Positions 1-5,284 are shown, counted from the first letter of the stretch. The stretch: 5,284 nt of DNA from Alphaproteobacteria bacterium (GCA_023269645.1 JAHFPR010000153.1:1-5284), one strand, 5' to 3'. The notes: generated by a model not told the origin, from the sequence alone. Program-made: numbers and translations.

Positions 1-866
1 AGAAAGACGGCCACATCGTGCAGCAGGCCGACCCGGAGGATGCAAAGAACCTCGTGGCGAAGGACGAGTTCGACCTCATTATCCTGAGTACGATGCTCGA
101 TGACGTGGACGGCCTGCGTCTGGGTGTGGAAATCCGCAGCCAGGAGCATAGCCGCCAGATACCCATCATGATTCTGGTGGATGAGGATGATAAGAAACTG
201 CTCGCCAAGGCACTCGAAATCGGCATTGACGATTACATCATGTCGCCGATGGAGCCGAACGAGCTTATCGCGCGGGCACGCACACAGATCAAGCGCAAGC
301 ATTATCAGGATATGCTGAAATCCAACCTGCAGGAAAACCTTTCCGCCGCTGTGGTGGATAGCCTCACCAAGCTCTATAATCGGCGGTATCTTGACGCGCA
401 CCTCGCCAACATGGTGAAGGAATCGCTGGAAAGTCAGACACCGCTGGCACTTATGGTTGTGGATATTGACCATTTTAAGCTGGTGAACGACAAGCCCGGC
501 TGGGGGCACAATATCGGCGATGAGGTGCTGGTGGAAGTGGCGCGGCGCATCACGGAAACTGTGCGCAAGCAGAACCTCGCCACACGCCTGGGTGGCGAGG
601 AATTCGTGGTGGTGATGCCGCAGACCGCCATGCAGCACGCAATGGAAATTGCCGAGCGGATGCGGCAGAATATTGCAGGCAGGCCAATGAAAATTTCCGC
701 CGAGCCGGGGCAGCTCCAGTGCACGGTGAGCATCGGGGTGGAGGCACTCCGCCTGACTGGGGATACGCCGCAGGATCTCCTGAAACGGGCGGATGGCGCG
801 CTCTACGAAGCGAAAACCGGCGGCAGGAATCGCGTGGTGCAGGCGGGAACTGCGGCGACGTGGTAG
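1..866 (+). CDS. pleD: PleD-type response regulator/diguanylate cyclase, 5'-truncated
   Basis: This is the C-terminal ~288 residues of a GGDEF diguanylate cyclase, which makes c-di-GMP from two GTP. The reading frame is open from base 3, so the start lies outside the window; the GTG at 18 is internal. Residues ~1-105 are a receiver-like domain. It resembles the second, pseudo-receiver domain of PleD: the usual phospho-acceptor Asp is Ser (bases 87-89), and the conserved Lys before Pro is also Ser (YIMSPMEPNEL). A linker (KTQ-like TQIKRKHYQDML) leads to the GGDEF domain, with DxLTxLYNRRY, the metal-binding DIDHFK and an active-site GGEEF at 591-605. The end has TVSIGV and LLKRADGALYEAKTGGRN. 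Against Caulobacter PleD (recalled as ~454 residues), the first receiver and part of the second are missing. The inhibitory I-site RxxD reads RKQN (564-575). PleD identity is confident; the activity of this copy is inferred. Confidence 0.93.
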   Translation, partial: KDGHIVQQADPEDAKNLVAKDEFDLIILSTMLDDVDGLRLGVEIRSQEHSRQIPIMILVDEDDKKLLAKALEIGIDDYIMSPMEPNELIARARTQIKRKHYQDMLKSNLQENLSAAVVDSLTKLYNRRYLDAHLANMVKESLESQTPLALMVVDIDHFKLVNDKPGWGHNIGDEVLVEVARRITETVRKQNLATRLGGEEFVVVMPQTAMQHAMEIAERMRQNIAGRPMKISAEPGQLQCTVSIGVEALRLTGDTPQDLLKRADGALYEAKTGGRNRVVQAGTAATW

Positions 867-870
867 GTTC

Positions 871-910
871 GGATGATGGATGATGGAAGTTTTTTTATCA
901 TCCATCATCT
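871..910. repeat. Long perfect inverted repeat between pleD and ruvX
   Basis: The arm 872-884 (GATGATGGATGAT) is the exact reverse complement of 897-909 (ATCATCCATCATC). With G-T and A-T pairs further in (885-888 with 893-896) and a G-T pair at 871/910, the stem reaches about 18 bp with a 4-nt loop. The T-run (890-896) is in the inner arm and loop, not after the stem, so this is not a classical intrinsic terminator on either strand, although it could affect RNA stability or 3'-end formation of pleD. The arms carry an internal GATGATG tandem. It may be a dispersed palindromic repeat. Confidence 0.8.
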
Positions 911-935
911 ATCCTCTATCCTTGCATAAGTAGAC

Positions 936-942
936 AGAAGAG
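936..942 (+). promoter_or_regulatory. Weak ribosome binding site for ruvX
   Basis: AGAAGAG lies 5 nt before the GTG at 948. It supports this GTG over the internal ATG at 1011, which has no purine-rich Shine-Dalgarno-like sequence at good spacing. Confidence 0.5.
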
Positions 943-947
943 ATTAC

Positions 948-1487
948 GTGGCACTCCCGAATGAAACACTGGAAACCTTCCTCCGCCACGCAGGCGCATC
1001 AGGCCGTCTGATGGGGCTGGACGTGGGAGGGAAAACCATCGGCCTCGCGCTTTCGGATACGCGGCGCACGGTGGCAACCCCCATGCAGACCCTGCGGCGG
1101 GGAAAATTCATGCAGGATGCGGCGACACTCCACGCGCTGATTGCGGAGCATGAAGTGCGCGGGCTGGTGATCGGCCTGCCGCTGATGGGGGATGGCATCG
1201 AGGGGAAAAATTGCCAGTCCATCCGGCAGTTCGGAAGGAATATGCAGAAGTATTGCGGAGAGAAACCCTCTCCCTGCCCTCTCCCGCACATGAGAGAGGG
1301 TTCTCCGCTTATCCCCATCCTGTTCTGGGACGAGCGTTTTTCTACCAGTATGGTGCAGCAGGTGCTTCACGAAGCGGAAATGAGTCACAGAAAACGCGCG
1401 GAAGTCGTGGATAAAATGGCGGCTGGGTATATTCTTCAGGGGGTGCTGGATCGCATCAGGGGTGCTGCGCCACATCCAGAAATGTGA
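948..1487 (+). CDS. ruvX: RuvX/YqgF-family Holliday junction resolvase-like nuclease with in-frame insert
   Basis: This 179-residue protein has the RNase H-like fold family of YqgF, implicated in maturation of the 5' end of 16S rRNA and named as a putative Holliday junction resolvase. Visible motifs: strand 1 MGLDVGGKTIGLALSD with acidic D25; LVIGLPLMGDG (~73-83); WDERFST with D128/E129; and a C-terminal DKMAAGYILQGVLD helix. The GTG start at 948 gives the ~20-residue N-terminal lead that I recall in alphaproteobacterial members. E. coli RuvX is about 138 residues. Part of the excess here is an insert of about 17 residues (104-120, GEKPSPCPLPHMREGSP) encoded by a palindromic repeat directly before the strand leading to the DER motif. 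All recognisable catalytic motifs remain, so the gene is probably functional. The last 32 nt overlap the 3' end of the opposing dehydrogenase gene. Confidence 0.93.
   Translation: MALPNETLETFLRHAGASGRLMGLDVGGKTIGLALSDTRRTVATPMQTLRRGKFMQDAATLHALIAEHEVRGLVIGLPLMGDGIEGKNCQSIRQFGRNMQKYCGEKPSPCPLPHMREGSPLIPILFWDERFSTSMVQQVLHEAEMSHRKRAEVVDKMAAGYILQGVLDRIRGAAPHPEM
1257..1307. repeat. CCCTCTCCC-type palindromic repeat inside ruvX
   Basis: A direct repeat, CCCTCTCCC-TG-CCCTCTCCC (1266-1285), faces the near-complementary GAGAGAGGG (1292-1300). Either copy can pair with it: the second closes a 6-nt loop (GCACAT), while the first gives a longer stem flanked by partly complementary GGAGA/TCTCC ends. One C-A mismatch interrupts the stem. 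It is translated in frame as Pro-rich residues absent from typical RuvX. The composition resembles the dispersed CCCTCTCCC...GGGAGAGGG repeats known in many proteobacterial genomes; boundaries are approximate. Confidence 0.75.
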
Positions 1488-2751
1488 ACCGCTCGCGTGT
1501 GTAGCGGGCATGAAGAACGGCGTTTTCATAAAGTTCTTGCGGCCAGCCGATTGCTTGCGGCGTGGTGGGCGCACCCGCCGCTTCCAGCACCGCGCGCAGG
1601 CGGGCTTCCGGCACAGTAACAGTGCGGATTCTATCGCGGAGGGAAGGCCATGCGTGTGCCAGCTTGTCATTCAGTGCATCCACGTCGCCGATAGCATCCA
1701 GCTTTTTCCGGTAGGCCGTGATGCAGGATGGGGCGAGCGCGGGGGGGAAATAGCGGATAATGTCATCCTGAGGCGCAGCCGAAGGATCTCCCGCCAGCAG
1801 CATGGGTTCCTTCGCGGAGTTTACCCCGGCGAAGGCCGGGGCCAGGATGACATTCTGCATCCGTGCCATCGTGAGGGTGGTGATGCCGATTTCCTGGCCG
1901 TGGAAGGTGCGGGGCAGGGTTGCGCCGTGTGCCATCTCCATCAAATGCGCAATCAGGTGCTCGCCCTGGCTGGCCGGATAGCTACCGCCGCACAGCCACA
2001 TCCCGATGCCGGAAAGTGCGAGTGTGAGCGCGAGTGTTTCGAGTGCTTCCTGATTGCCGTGCGCCAGCCCGTCTGCAAGTTCAAAGAGTTTTTCCTCGTA
2101 AGGCGCGAGCAGGGCGAACGGCGCGGCCTTATACGGCGTTCCCAGCACCAGATGCGAAAGCAGCCAATCCGCCTGGCAGGTGGAGCGGCATAGCGCATCG
2201 CCCAGGCCGCTTAAGGTGAGGTGCGCGGGCGCGGCGGCCAGCACATCGAGATCAAGGAATACGCCAGCGGGAAGTTGCGCGGGCAGCGAGGTGCGGAATC
2301 CGCCTTCCACGATGATAGAGGCATTGGCGGAGGTGTAGCCGTTCATCGAGGCGGCAGTTCCGAACGCGGCGTAAGGCTTGCCCGCGCGCGCAGAGGCGTA
2401 TTTGCATAAATCATTGATGGTTCCGCTGCCGATTGCAACCACGGCATCGCAACCCGCGATACGTTTTTCCAGTGCGGTGGCGGTATCCAGCGCAGGCTTC
2501 ACCTCGCCGGGAAGGATAACGGAATCGCAGCCGGGAAGCTGTTTTTCGATGGATGCGCCCAGCACGGCGTGGGTGCTGGCATCGCTGACGACGCAGAATT
2601 TCCGGCCTACCTCCAGCCCGGCGAGCAGTGCTGCTGCATTTTTCCCCAGTCCCCGTTCAATGCGGAGTGCGCGGATGGGAAGCAGCACGGGCGCGCCCGT
2701 ATCCGGGTCTATCCAGCTTCCGGCCAGTAATTTTGTGAGGATAGCGAGCAT
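1456..2751 (-). CDS. sn-glycerol-1-phosphate dehydrogenase (AraM/EgsA family) with in-frame repeat insert
   Basis: This 431-residue protein belongs to the metal-dependent dehydrogenase family that reduces dihydroxyacetone phosphate to sn-glycerol 1-phosphate using NAD(P)H. It matches Bacillus AraM/EgsA in order: VVSDASTH (~54-61), nucleotide-binding AIGSGTINDLCKYAS (~106-120), FGTAASMNGYTSANASII (~130-147), DLDVLAAAP, and the three expected metal ligands D185 (GLGDALC), H265 (SQGEHLIAH) and H284 (TFHGQEIG). The C-terminal part is divergent. Residues 300-331 are encoded exactly by a 96-bp palindromic repeat and lie just after the third ligand, between two predicted helices. The ATG at 2751 was chosen because family similarity begins near it; the frame stays open to an ATG at 2883, but that extension is Cys-rich, family-unlike and covers the lptB promoter. 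No good Shine-Dalgarno precedes 2751, so the start is uncertain. The physiological product use is unknown here. Confidence 0.88.
   Translation of the reverse strand: MLAILTKLLAGSWIDPDTGAPVLLPIRALRIERGLGKNAAALLAGLEVGRKFCVVSDASTHAVLGASIEKQLPGCDSVILPGEVKPALDTATALEKRIAGCDAVVAIGSGTINDLCKYASARAGKPYAAFGTAASMNGYTSANASIIVEGGFRTSLPAQLPAGVFLDLDVLAAAPAHLTLSGLGDALCRSTCQADWLLSHLVLGTPYKAAPFALLAPYEEKLFELADGLAHGNQEALETLALTLALSGIGMWLCGGSYPASQGEHLIAHLMEMAHGATLPRTFHGQEIGITTLTMARMQNVILAPAFAGVNSAKEPMLLAGDPSAAPQDDIIRYFPPALAPSCITAYRKKLDAIGDVDALNDKLAHAWPSLRDRIRTVTVPEARLRAVLEAAGAPTTPQAIGWPQELYENAVLHARYTRERFTFLDVAQHP
1759..1854. repeat. 96-bp palindromic repeat element with 12-bp terminal inverted repeats, inside the dehydrogenase gene
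   Basis: The ends are AATGTCATCCTG (1759-1770) and its exact reverse complement CAGGATGACATT (1843-1854). Inside are CCCCGGC-GAAG-GCCGGGG (1824-1841, perfect 7-bp stem), CGAAGGA/TCCTTCG (1780-1786 with 1808-1814), and a small hairpin at 1765-1787 with 5-bp and 3-bp stems separated by a tandem G-A mismatch. The length is exactly 32 codons and both ends sit on codon boundaries of the minus-strand gene. Motifs such as TGTCATCCTGAG and CCCCGGCGAAGGCCGGGG are of the kind often dispersed in alphaproteobacterial genomes. No transposase is present. Confidence 0.85.
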
Positions 2752-2759
2752 TGCGAAAA

Positions 2760-2773
2760 TTGGCACGTGCAAA
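2760..2773. promoter_or_regulatory. Possible operator: TTGGCACGTGCAAA near-palindrome
   Basis: A 14-bp dyad centred on CACGTG (2764-2769) with one mismatched pair (2762/2771). It lies 9-22 nt upstream of the dehydrogenase ATG, near or just downstream of that gene's candidate -10. It could be a regulator-binding site; a chance dyad is equally possible. Confidence 0.25.
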
Positions 2774-2799
2774 AGAAAATTACAACAAAGGATTCGCAG

Positions 2800-2828
2800 G
2801 TGACTTTGGGTGCAGTGCGGGATATAAT
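2800..2828 (+). promoter_or_regulatory. Sigma-70-type promoter for lptB (and probably rpoN)
   Basis: The -35 is GTGACT (2800-2805, TGAC core conserved), followed by a 17-nt spacer and a perfect -10 TATAAT (2823-2828). Transcription would begin near 2835, giving a leader of about 30 nt with a good ribosome binding site before the lptB GTG. The pattern, spacing and distance to the gene agree, so this is the best-supported promoter in the window. Confidence 0.7.
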
Positions 2829-2852
2829 TTCTACAGGCCAAACAAAGATTCA

Positions 2853-2856
2853 AGGA
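2853..2856 (+). promoter_or_regulatory. Ribosome binding site deciding the lptB start
   Basis: AGGA inside AAGGAAAA lies 8 nt before the GTG at 2865. It picks this GTG over the TTG at 2751, which lies upstream of the promoter and could not be in its transcript. Confidence 0.65.
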
Positions 2857-2864
2857 AAACGCCC

Positions 2865-3662
2865 GTGGGGGAAGTGCAATCATTACCGCCGAAGCAGGGG
2901 AAAACGCCTAAAGTCGGCAAGCCGGAACTAGTGGTTTCCAACGCCGGGCTGGTGGCGGAAAACCTTGGAAAAAGCTATGGCAAGCGTCCGATCATCCGCG
3001 ACGTGAGCATCGCCGTACAACGCGGGGAGGCGGTGGGGCTGCTGGGGCCGAACGGCGCGGGGAAAACCACGTGTTTCTATATGATTATGGGCATGGTCGC
3101 GCCGGATTACGGGTGCATTTTGCTCGATGGCAACGAAATCACCACTCTGCCGATGTATCGCCGTGCGCGCCTGGGGATCGGCTATCTGCCGCAGGAAGCC
3201 TCAATTTTCCGGGGCATGAACGTGGAAAAAAATATTCTCTCCGTGCTGGAAGTCACCGAGCCTGTTCCCGCGCGTCGGCAGGCGATTCTGGAAGAACTGA
3301 TGGCAGAATTTTCCATCGCGCACTTGCGGAACGTGCCTGCTATCGCGCTTTCCGGCGGTGAGCGGCGGCGCGTGGAAATCGCGCGGGCACTGGCTTCCTC
3401 TCCCTCATTCGTGCTGCTGGACGAGCCGCTGGCGGGCATTGACCCGATCGCGGTGAATGATGTGAGGGCACTCATCGCCCACCTGAAAAACCGGGGGATC
3501 GGTGTGCTGATTACCGACCATAACGTGCGGGAAACCCTGAAGATTATTGACCGTGCCTACATCATCCACGATGGCAAGGTGCTGAAGGAAGGCACACCCA
3601 AAGAAATTGTTGGTAGTGAGGCGGTGCGTCAGGTATACTTGGGGGATAGATTCAGCCTGTAA
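2865..3662 (+). CDS. lptB: LptB, ATPase of the LPS export ABC transporter
   Basis: This 265-residue cytoplasmic ATPase pairs with LptF/LptG to drive lipopolysaccharide from the inner membrane through the Lpt bridge to the cell surface. It has a complete ABC domain: Walker A GPNGAGKTT (61-69), Q-loop YLPQEASIFRGM (Q110), signature LSGGE (162-166), Walker B FVLLDEP (D186, E187), and the H-loop ITDHNVRETL (H219). GYLPQEASIFRGMNVEKN, the TDHNVRETL run and the ending VYLGDRFSL are LptB-specific rather than general ABC features. Before the domain is a ~25-residue basic, Pro/Lys-rich lead not found in E. coli LptB. The start is set by the ribosome binding site and promoter. rpoN follows after 86 nt, the common proteobacterial order. 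lptA and lptC, often just upstream, are not here; the neighbour is a divergent dehydrogenase gene instead. Confidence 0.95.
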   Translation: MGEVQSLPPKQGKTPKVGKPELVVSNAGLVAENLGKSYGKRPIIRDVSIAVQRGEAVGLLGPNGAGKTTCFYMIMGMVAPDYGCILLDGNEITTLPMYRRARLGIGYLPQEASIFRGMNVEKNILSVLEVTEPVPARRQAILEELMAEFSIAHLRNVPAIALSGGERRRVEIARALASSPSFVLLDEPLAGIDPIAVNDVRALIAHLKNRGIGVLITDHNVRETLKIIDRAYIIHDGKVLKEGTPKEIVGSEAVRQVYLGDRFSL

Positions 3663-3686
3663 AAATCTACTAGGCTGGATGTCTGG

Positions 3687-3725
3687 TGTATTTTGAAAAC
3701 ACAAGTGAATGCGCTGGGGAGCGCA
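3687..3725 (+). other. lptB-rpoN spacer with two small dyads
   Basis: The 86-nt spacer (3663-3748) contains an imperfect A/T dyad, TGTATTTTGAAAACACA (3687-3703, one mismatch), and a perfect 6-bp stem TGCGCT-GGGG-AGCGCA (3710-3725). Neither is followed by a T-run, so neither is an intrinsic terminator. I see no convincing promoter here, which favours lptB-rpoN co-transcription. The second dyad lies just before the rpoN ribosome binding site and might modulate its translation. Confidence 0.45.
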
Positions 3726-3734
3726 GCGTAAAAA

Positions 3735-3740
3735 GGGGAG
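3735..3740 (+). promoter_or_regulatory. Ribosome binding site deciding the rpoN start
   Basis: GGGGAG lies 8 nt before the GTG at 3749. This supports GTG over the ATG seven codons further in (3770), which would be too distant from it. Confidence 0.7.
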
Positions 3741-3748
3741 AGAATACC

Positions 3749-5284
3749 GTGGCTTCGCCATCACAATCCATGCAGATACGGCATACCCAGCAGCAAACGC
3801 TGGTGATGACCCCGCAGTTGCAGATGTCGCTCAAGCTGCTGCAATATTCGGGGCAGGAACTTCTGGAATATATCGAGGCGGAGCTGGCGAAAAATCCGCT
3901 GCTGGAGCGCGCCGAGGGCGAGGGTTCCGCGCAGGAGCAGGCAGAATCCAACTCAAGCGAGCCGCTGGAAAATGGCGAGGATAAGCCTGCGGAAACACGG
4001 GATACGCTGGAAGCCACGGAAAACCCGCGCGAGCTTCCCGCAGCAACGGAAAGCGCGCTGGATATGGATTACAGCGACACGTGGGAAGATTCCCGCGATG
4101 CGGTGGAGCGTAGCGAATTGCTGCGCTCGCCTTCGGAGGAGGCGGGCAGTCTCCACATCAACGGCAGCAGTGGAAGTACGGATTTCGGGGATCGTGAGAG
4201 TTTTATCGAGCGCACGATTTCCGAGGAGGAAACGCTCCGCGACCATATCGTGGATCAGGTGATGGTGGATTTTACCGACCCCGCCAAACGCATGATCGCC
4301 GTGCAGATGGTGGATAAGCTGGATGCTAACGGCTATATTGACGGCGATTTTTCCGCCATCAAGGCGCAGTTCGGGTGTGATGATGCGCTGGTTGCGGAAG
4401 TGTTCGCGCAGCTTCAGGAATGCGACCCGGCGGGGGTGTTCGCCCGCTCACTTTCGGAGTGCCTCGCGCTGCAACTCAAAGAGCGCGACCGGTTCGACCC
4501 GGCGATGGAGAAGCTGCTCGAAAACCTGGAGCTTGTCGCCAGGGGAGAACTCAAAAAACTCCAGAAAATCTGTGGTGTGGACGAGGAAGACCTCACCGAG
4601 ATGTGCGCCGAAATCCGCCGCCTGAACCCGCGACCCGGCAGCGATTTTACCCACGAAATCGTGCAGGCGGCGCAGGCGGATATTTTCCTCCGCCGGAACC
4701 CGGACGGAACCTGGGCGATCGAGCTTAACAACGATACCCTGCCGCGCCTGCTGGTCAACCGCAAATATTACAGCGAGGTGAAGCACCGCGCGAAGGACGA
4801 TCACGAAAAAGCCTATATCACGGAGCAGCTTAACTCAGCAAACTGGTTGCTGAAAACCCTCAACCAGCGTGCGGAAACTATCCTGAAAGTGGCGACCGAA
4901 CTGGTGGCGCAGCAAGGCGATTTCTTCGAGAAGGGGATTTATCACCTCAAGCCCATGACGCTTCAGGCTATCGCGGAGAAAATCGGGGTGCATGAAAGCA
5001 CCGTGGGGCGTGTGACGGCGAATAAATATTTCGCTACCGCGCGCGGATTGTTTGAGCTAAAATATTTCTTCTCGTCGGGTGTGCACAGCTCGGAGGGCAA
5101 GGAGGATGTTTCCAGCAAAACGGTGAAGCATCTTATCAAGGAAATGGTGGATCAGGAAACGCCGGAGTCAATCCTTTCGGATGACAGGCTCGCCGAAATC
5201 CTTAAAACACGCGGGGTGGAGGTGGCGCGCCGCACCGTGGCGAAATACCGGGAGGCAATGCATATTCCATCTTCGGCGCAACGG
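3749..5284 (+). CDS. rpoN: RNA polymerase sigma-54 factor, 3'-truncated
   Basis: 512 codons are open from GTG 3749 to the right edge. Sigma-54 directs RNA polymerase to -24/-12 promoters and needs an AAA+ activator. Region I is clear at ~9-49: a Gln-rich QQQTLVMTPQLQMSLKLLQ followed by LLEYIEAELAKNPLLE, the part that contacts activators. Residues ~50-150 are an acidic, low-complexity region II linker. The core-binding domain begins near ISEEETLRDHIVDQVMVDF and includes DPAGVFARSLSECLALQL and RLNPRPGSDF. The DNA-binding part has the helix-turn-helix MTLQAIAEKIGVHESTVGRV (from residue ~403) and FELKYFFSSGV. The RpoN box ARRTVAKYRE, which reads the -24 element, is intact at residues 493-502. Only a short tail should be missing beyond IPSSAQR. 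Probably co-transcribed with lptB. Confidence 0.96.
   Translation, partial: MASPSQSMQIRHTQQQTLVMTPQLQMSLKLLQYSGQELLEYIEAELAKNPLLERAEGEGSAQEQAESNSSEPLENGEDKPAETRDTLEATENPRELPAATESALDMDYSDTWEDSRDAVERSELLRSPSEEAGSLHINGSSGSTDFGDRESFIERTISEEETLRDHIVDQVMVDFTDPAKRMIAVQMVDKLDANGYIDGDFSAIKAQFGCDDALVAEVFAQLQECDPAGVFARSLSECLALQLKERDRFDPAMEKLLENLELVARGELKKLQKICGVDEEDLTEMCAEIRRLNPRPGSDFTHEIVQAAQADIFLRRNPDGTWAIELNNDTLPRLLVNRKYYSEVKHRAKDDHEKAYITEQLNSANWLLKTLNQRAETILKVATELVAQQGDFFEKGIYHLKPMTLQAIAEKIGVHESTVGRVTANKYFATARGLFELKYFFSSGVHSSEGKEDVSSKTVKHLIKEMVDQETPESILSDDRLAEILKTRGVEVARRTVAKYREAMHIPSSAQR

Larger units (their letters stand above)
2752..2864. promoter_or_regulatory. Divergent promoter region between the dehydrogenase gene and lptB
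   Basis: These 113 nt separate the chosen ATG of the minus-strand dehydrogenase from the GTG of lptB. They hold the lptB promoter and a CACGTG-centred near-palindrome. For the minus-strand gene only a weak candidate is seen: a -10-like TGTAAT at 2784-2779 with a poor AAGTCA -35 just upstream. That -35 would overlap the lptB -35 on the other strand, so transcription of the two genes could interfere. Confidence 0.55.

Noticed and set aside
87..89. Receiver domain broken by mutation (Asp to Ser at the phospho-acceptor position)
   Set aside because: The second receiver domain of PleD is a non-phosphorylated adaptor, so the missing Asp is expected rather than a sign of decay.
1266..1285. Start of a CRISPR or tandem array
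   Set aside because: There are only two adjacent CCCTCTCCC units, with a 2-nt gap and an inverted partner; there are no spacers or further repeats.
999..1670. 223-codon minus-strand ORF over ruvX
   Set aside because: It overlaps both ruvX and the true minus-strand dehydrogenase in another frame, with no family resemblance.
1462..2193. 243-codon plus-strand ORF over the dehydrogenase gene
   Set aside because: It lies antisense to a gene with clear family motifs, has low-complexity Arg/Gly-rich translation and no recognisable domain; it is a GC-driven shadow.
2760..2776. Possible sigma-54 promoter (TGGCACG)
   Set aside because: The -24-like TGGCACG is present, but no TTGC-type -12 element occurs at the required spacing on this strand.
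2378..2803. 141-codon plus-strand ORF before lptB
   Set aside because: It is antisense to the N-terminal part of the dehydrogenase, is Ser/Ala/Pro-rich and has no ribosome binding site.
2751..2864. LptB N-terminal extension starting at TTG 2751
   Set aside because: The extension would start upstream of the well-formed promoter, and the GTG at 2865 has a good ribosome binding site and a family-like length.
3710..3730. Terminator between lptB and rpoN
   Set aside because: The perfect 6-bp stem is followed by an A-rich stretch, not a T-run, so it should not end transcription in this direction.

Overview
The window looks like chromosomal DNA from a moderately GC-rich alphaproteobacterium. The evidence is a PleD-type receiver/GGDEF protein whose C-terminal half resembles Caulobacter PleD, and an lptB-rpoN pair in the usual proteobacterial order. 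I cannot place it below class level.

Layout: (1) the C-terminal part of a pleD gene, cut by the left edge; (2) an 81-nt gap holding a long perfect inverted repeat; (3) ruvX (yqgF), the Holliday-junction-resolvase-like / pre-16S rRNA nuclease family gene; (4) on the minus strand, converging on ruvX with a 32-nt 3' overlap, a sn-glycerol-1-phosphate dehydrogenase (AraM/EgsA-like) gene; (5) a compact divergent promoter region; (6) lptB, the ATPase of the lipopolysaccharide export machine; (7) rpoN (sigma-54), cut by the right edge a few residues after its RpoN box.

These are mostly housekeeping or regulatory genes. lptB and rpoN probably form one transcription unit driven by a strong-looking sigma-70-type promoter (perfect TATAAT, 17-bp spacer). 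No tRNA, rRNA, CRISPR array, transposase or phage gene is visible.

The most unusual content is a set of palindromic repeat-like elements, two of them inside genes and in frame. A 96-bp element bounded by perfect 12-bp inverted repeats occupies exactly 32 codons of the glycerol-1-phosphate dehydrogenase gene. A shorter CCCTCTCCC-type palindrome adds about 17 residues to RuvX just before its catalytic DER motif. A third palindrome lies between pleD and ruvX. This resembles the behaviour described for Rickettsia palindromic elements, which enter ORFs and are translated. Whether these copies are dispersed in this genome can only be settled with the rest of the genome.
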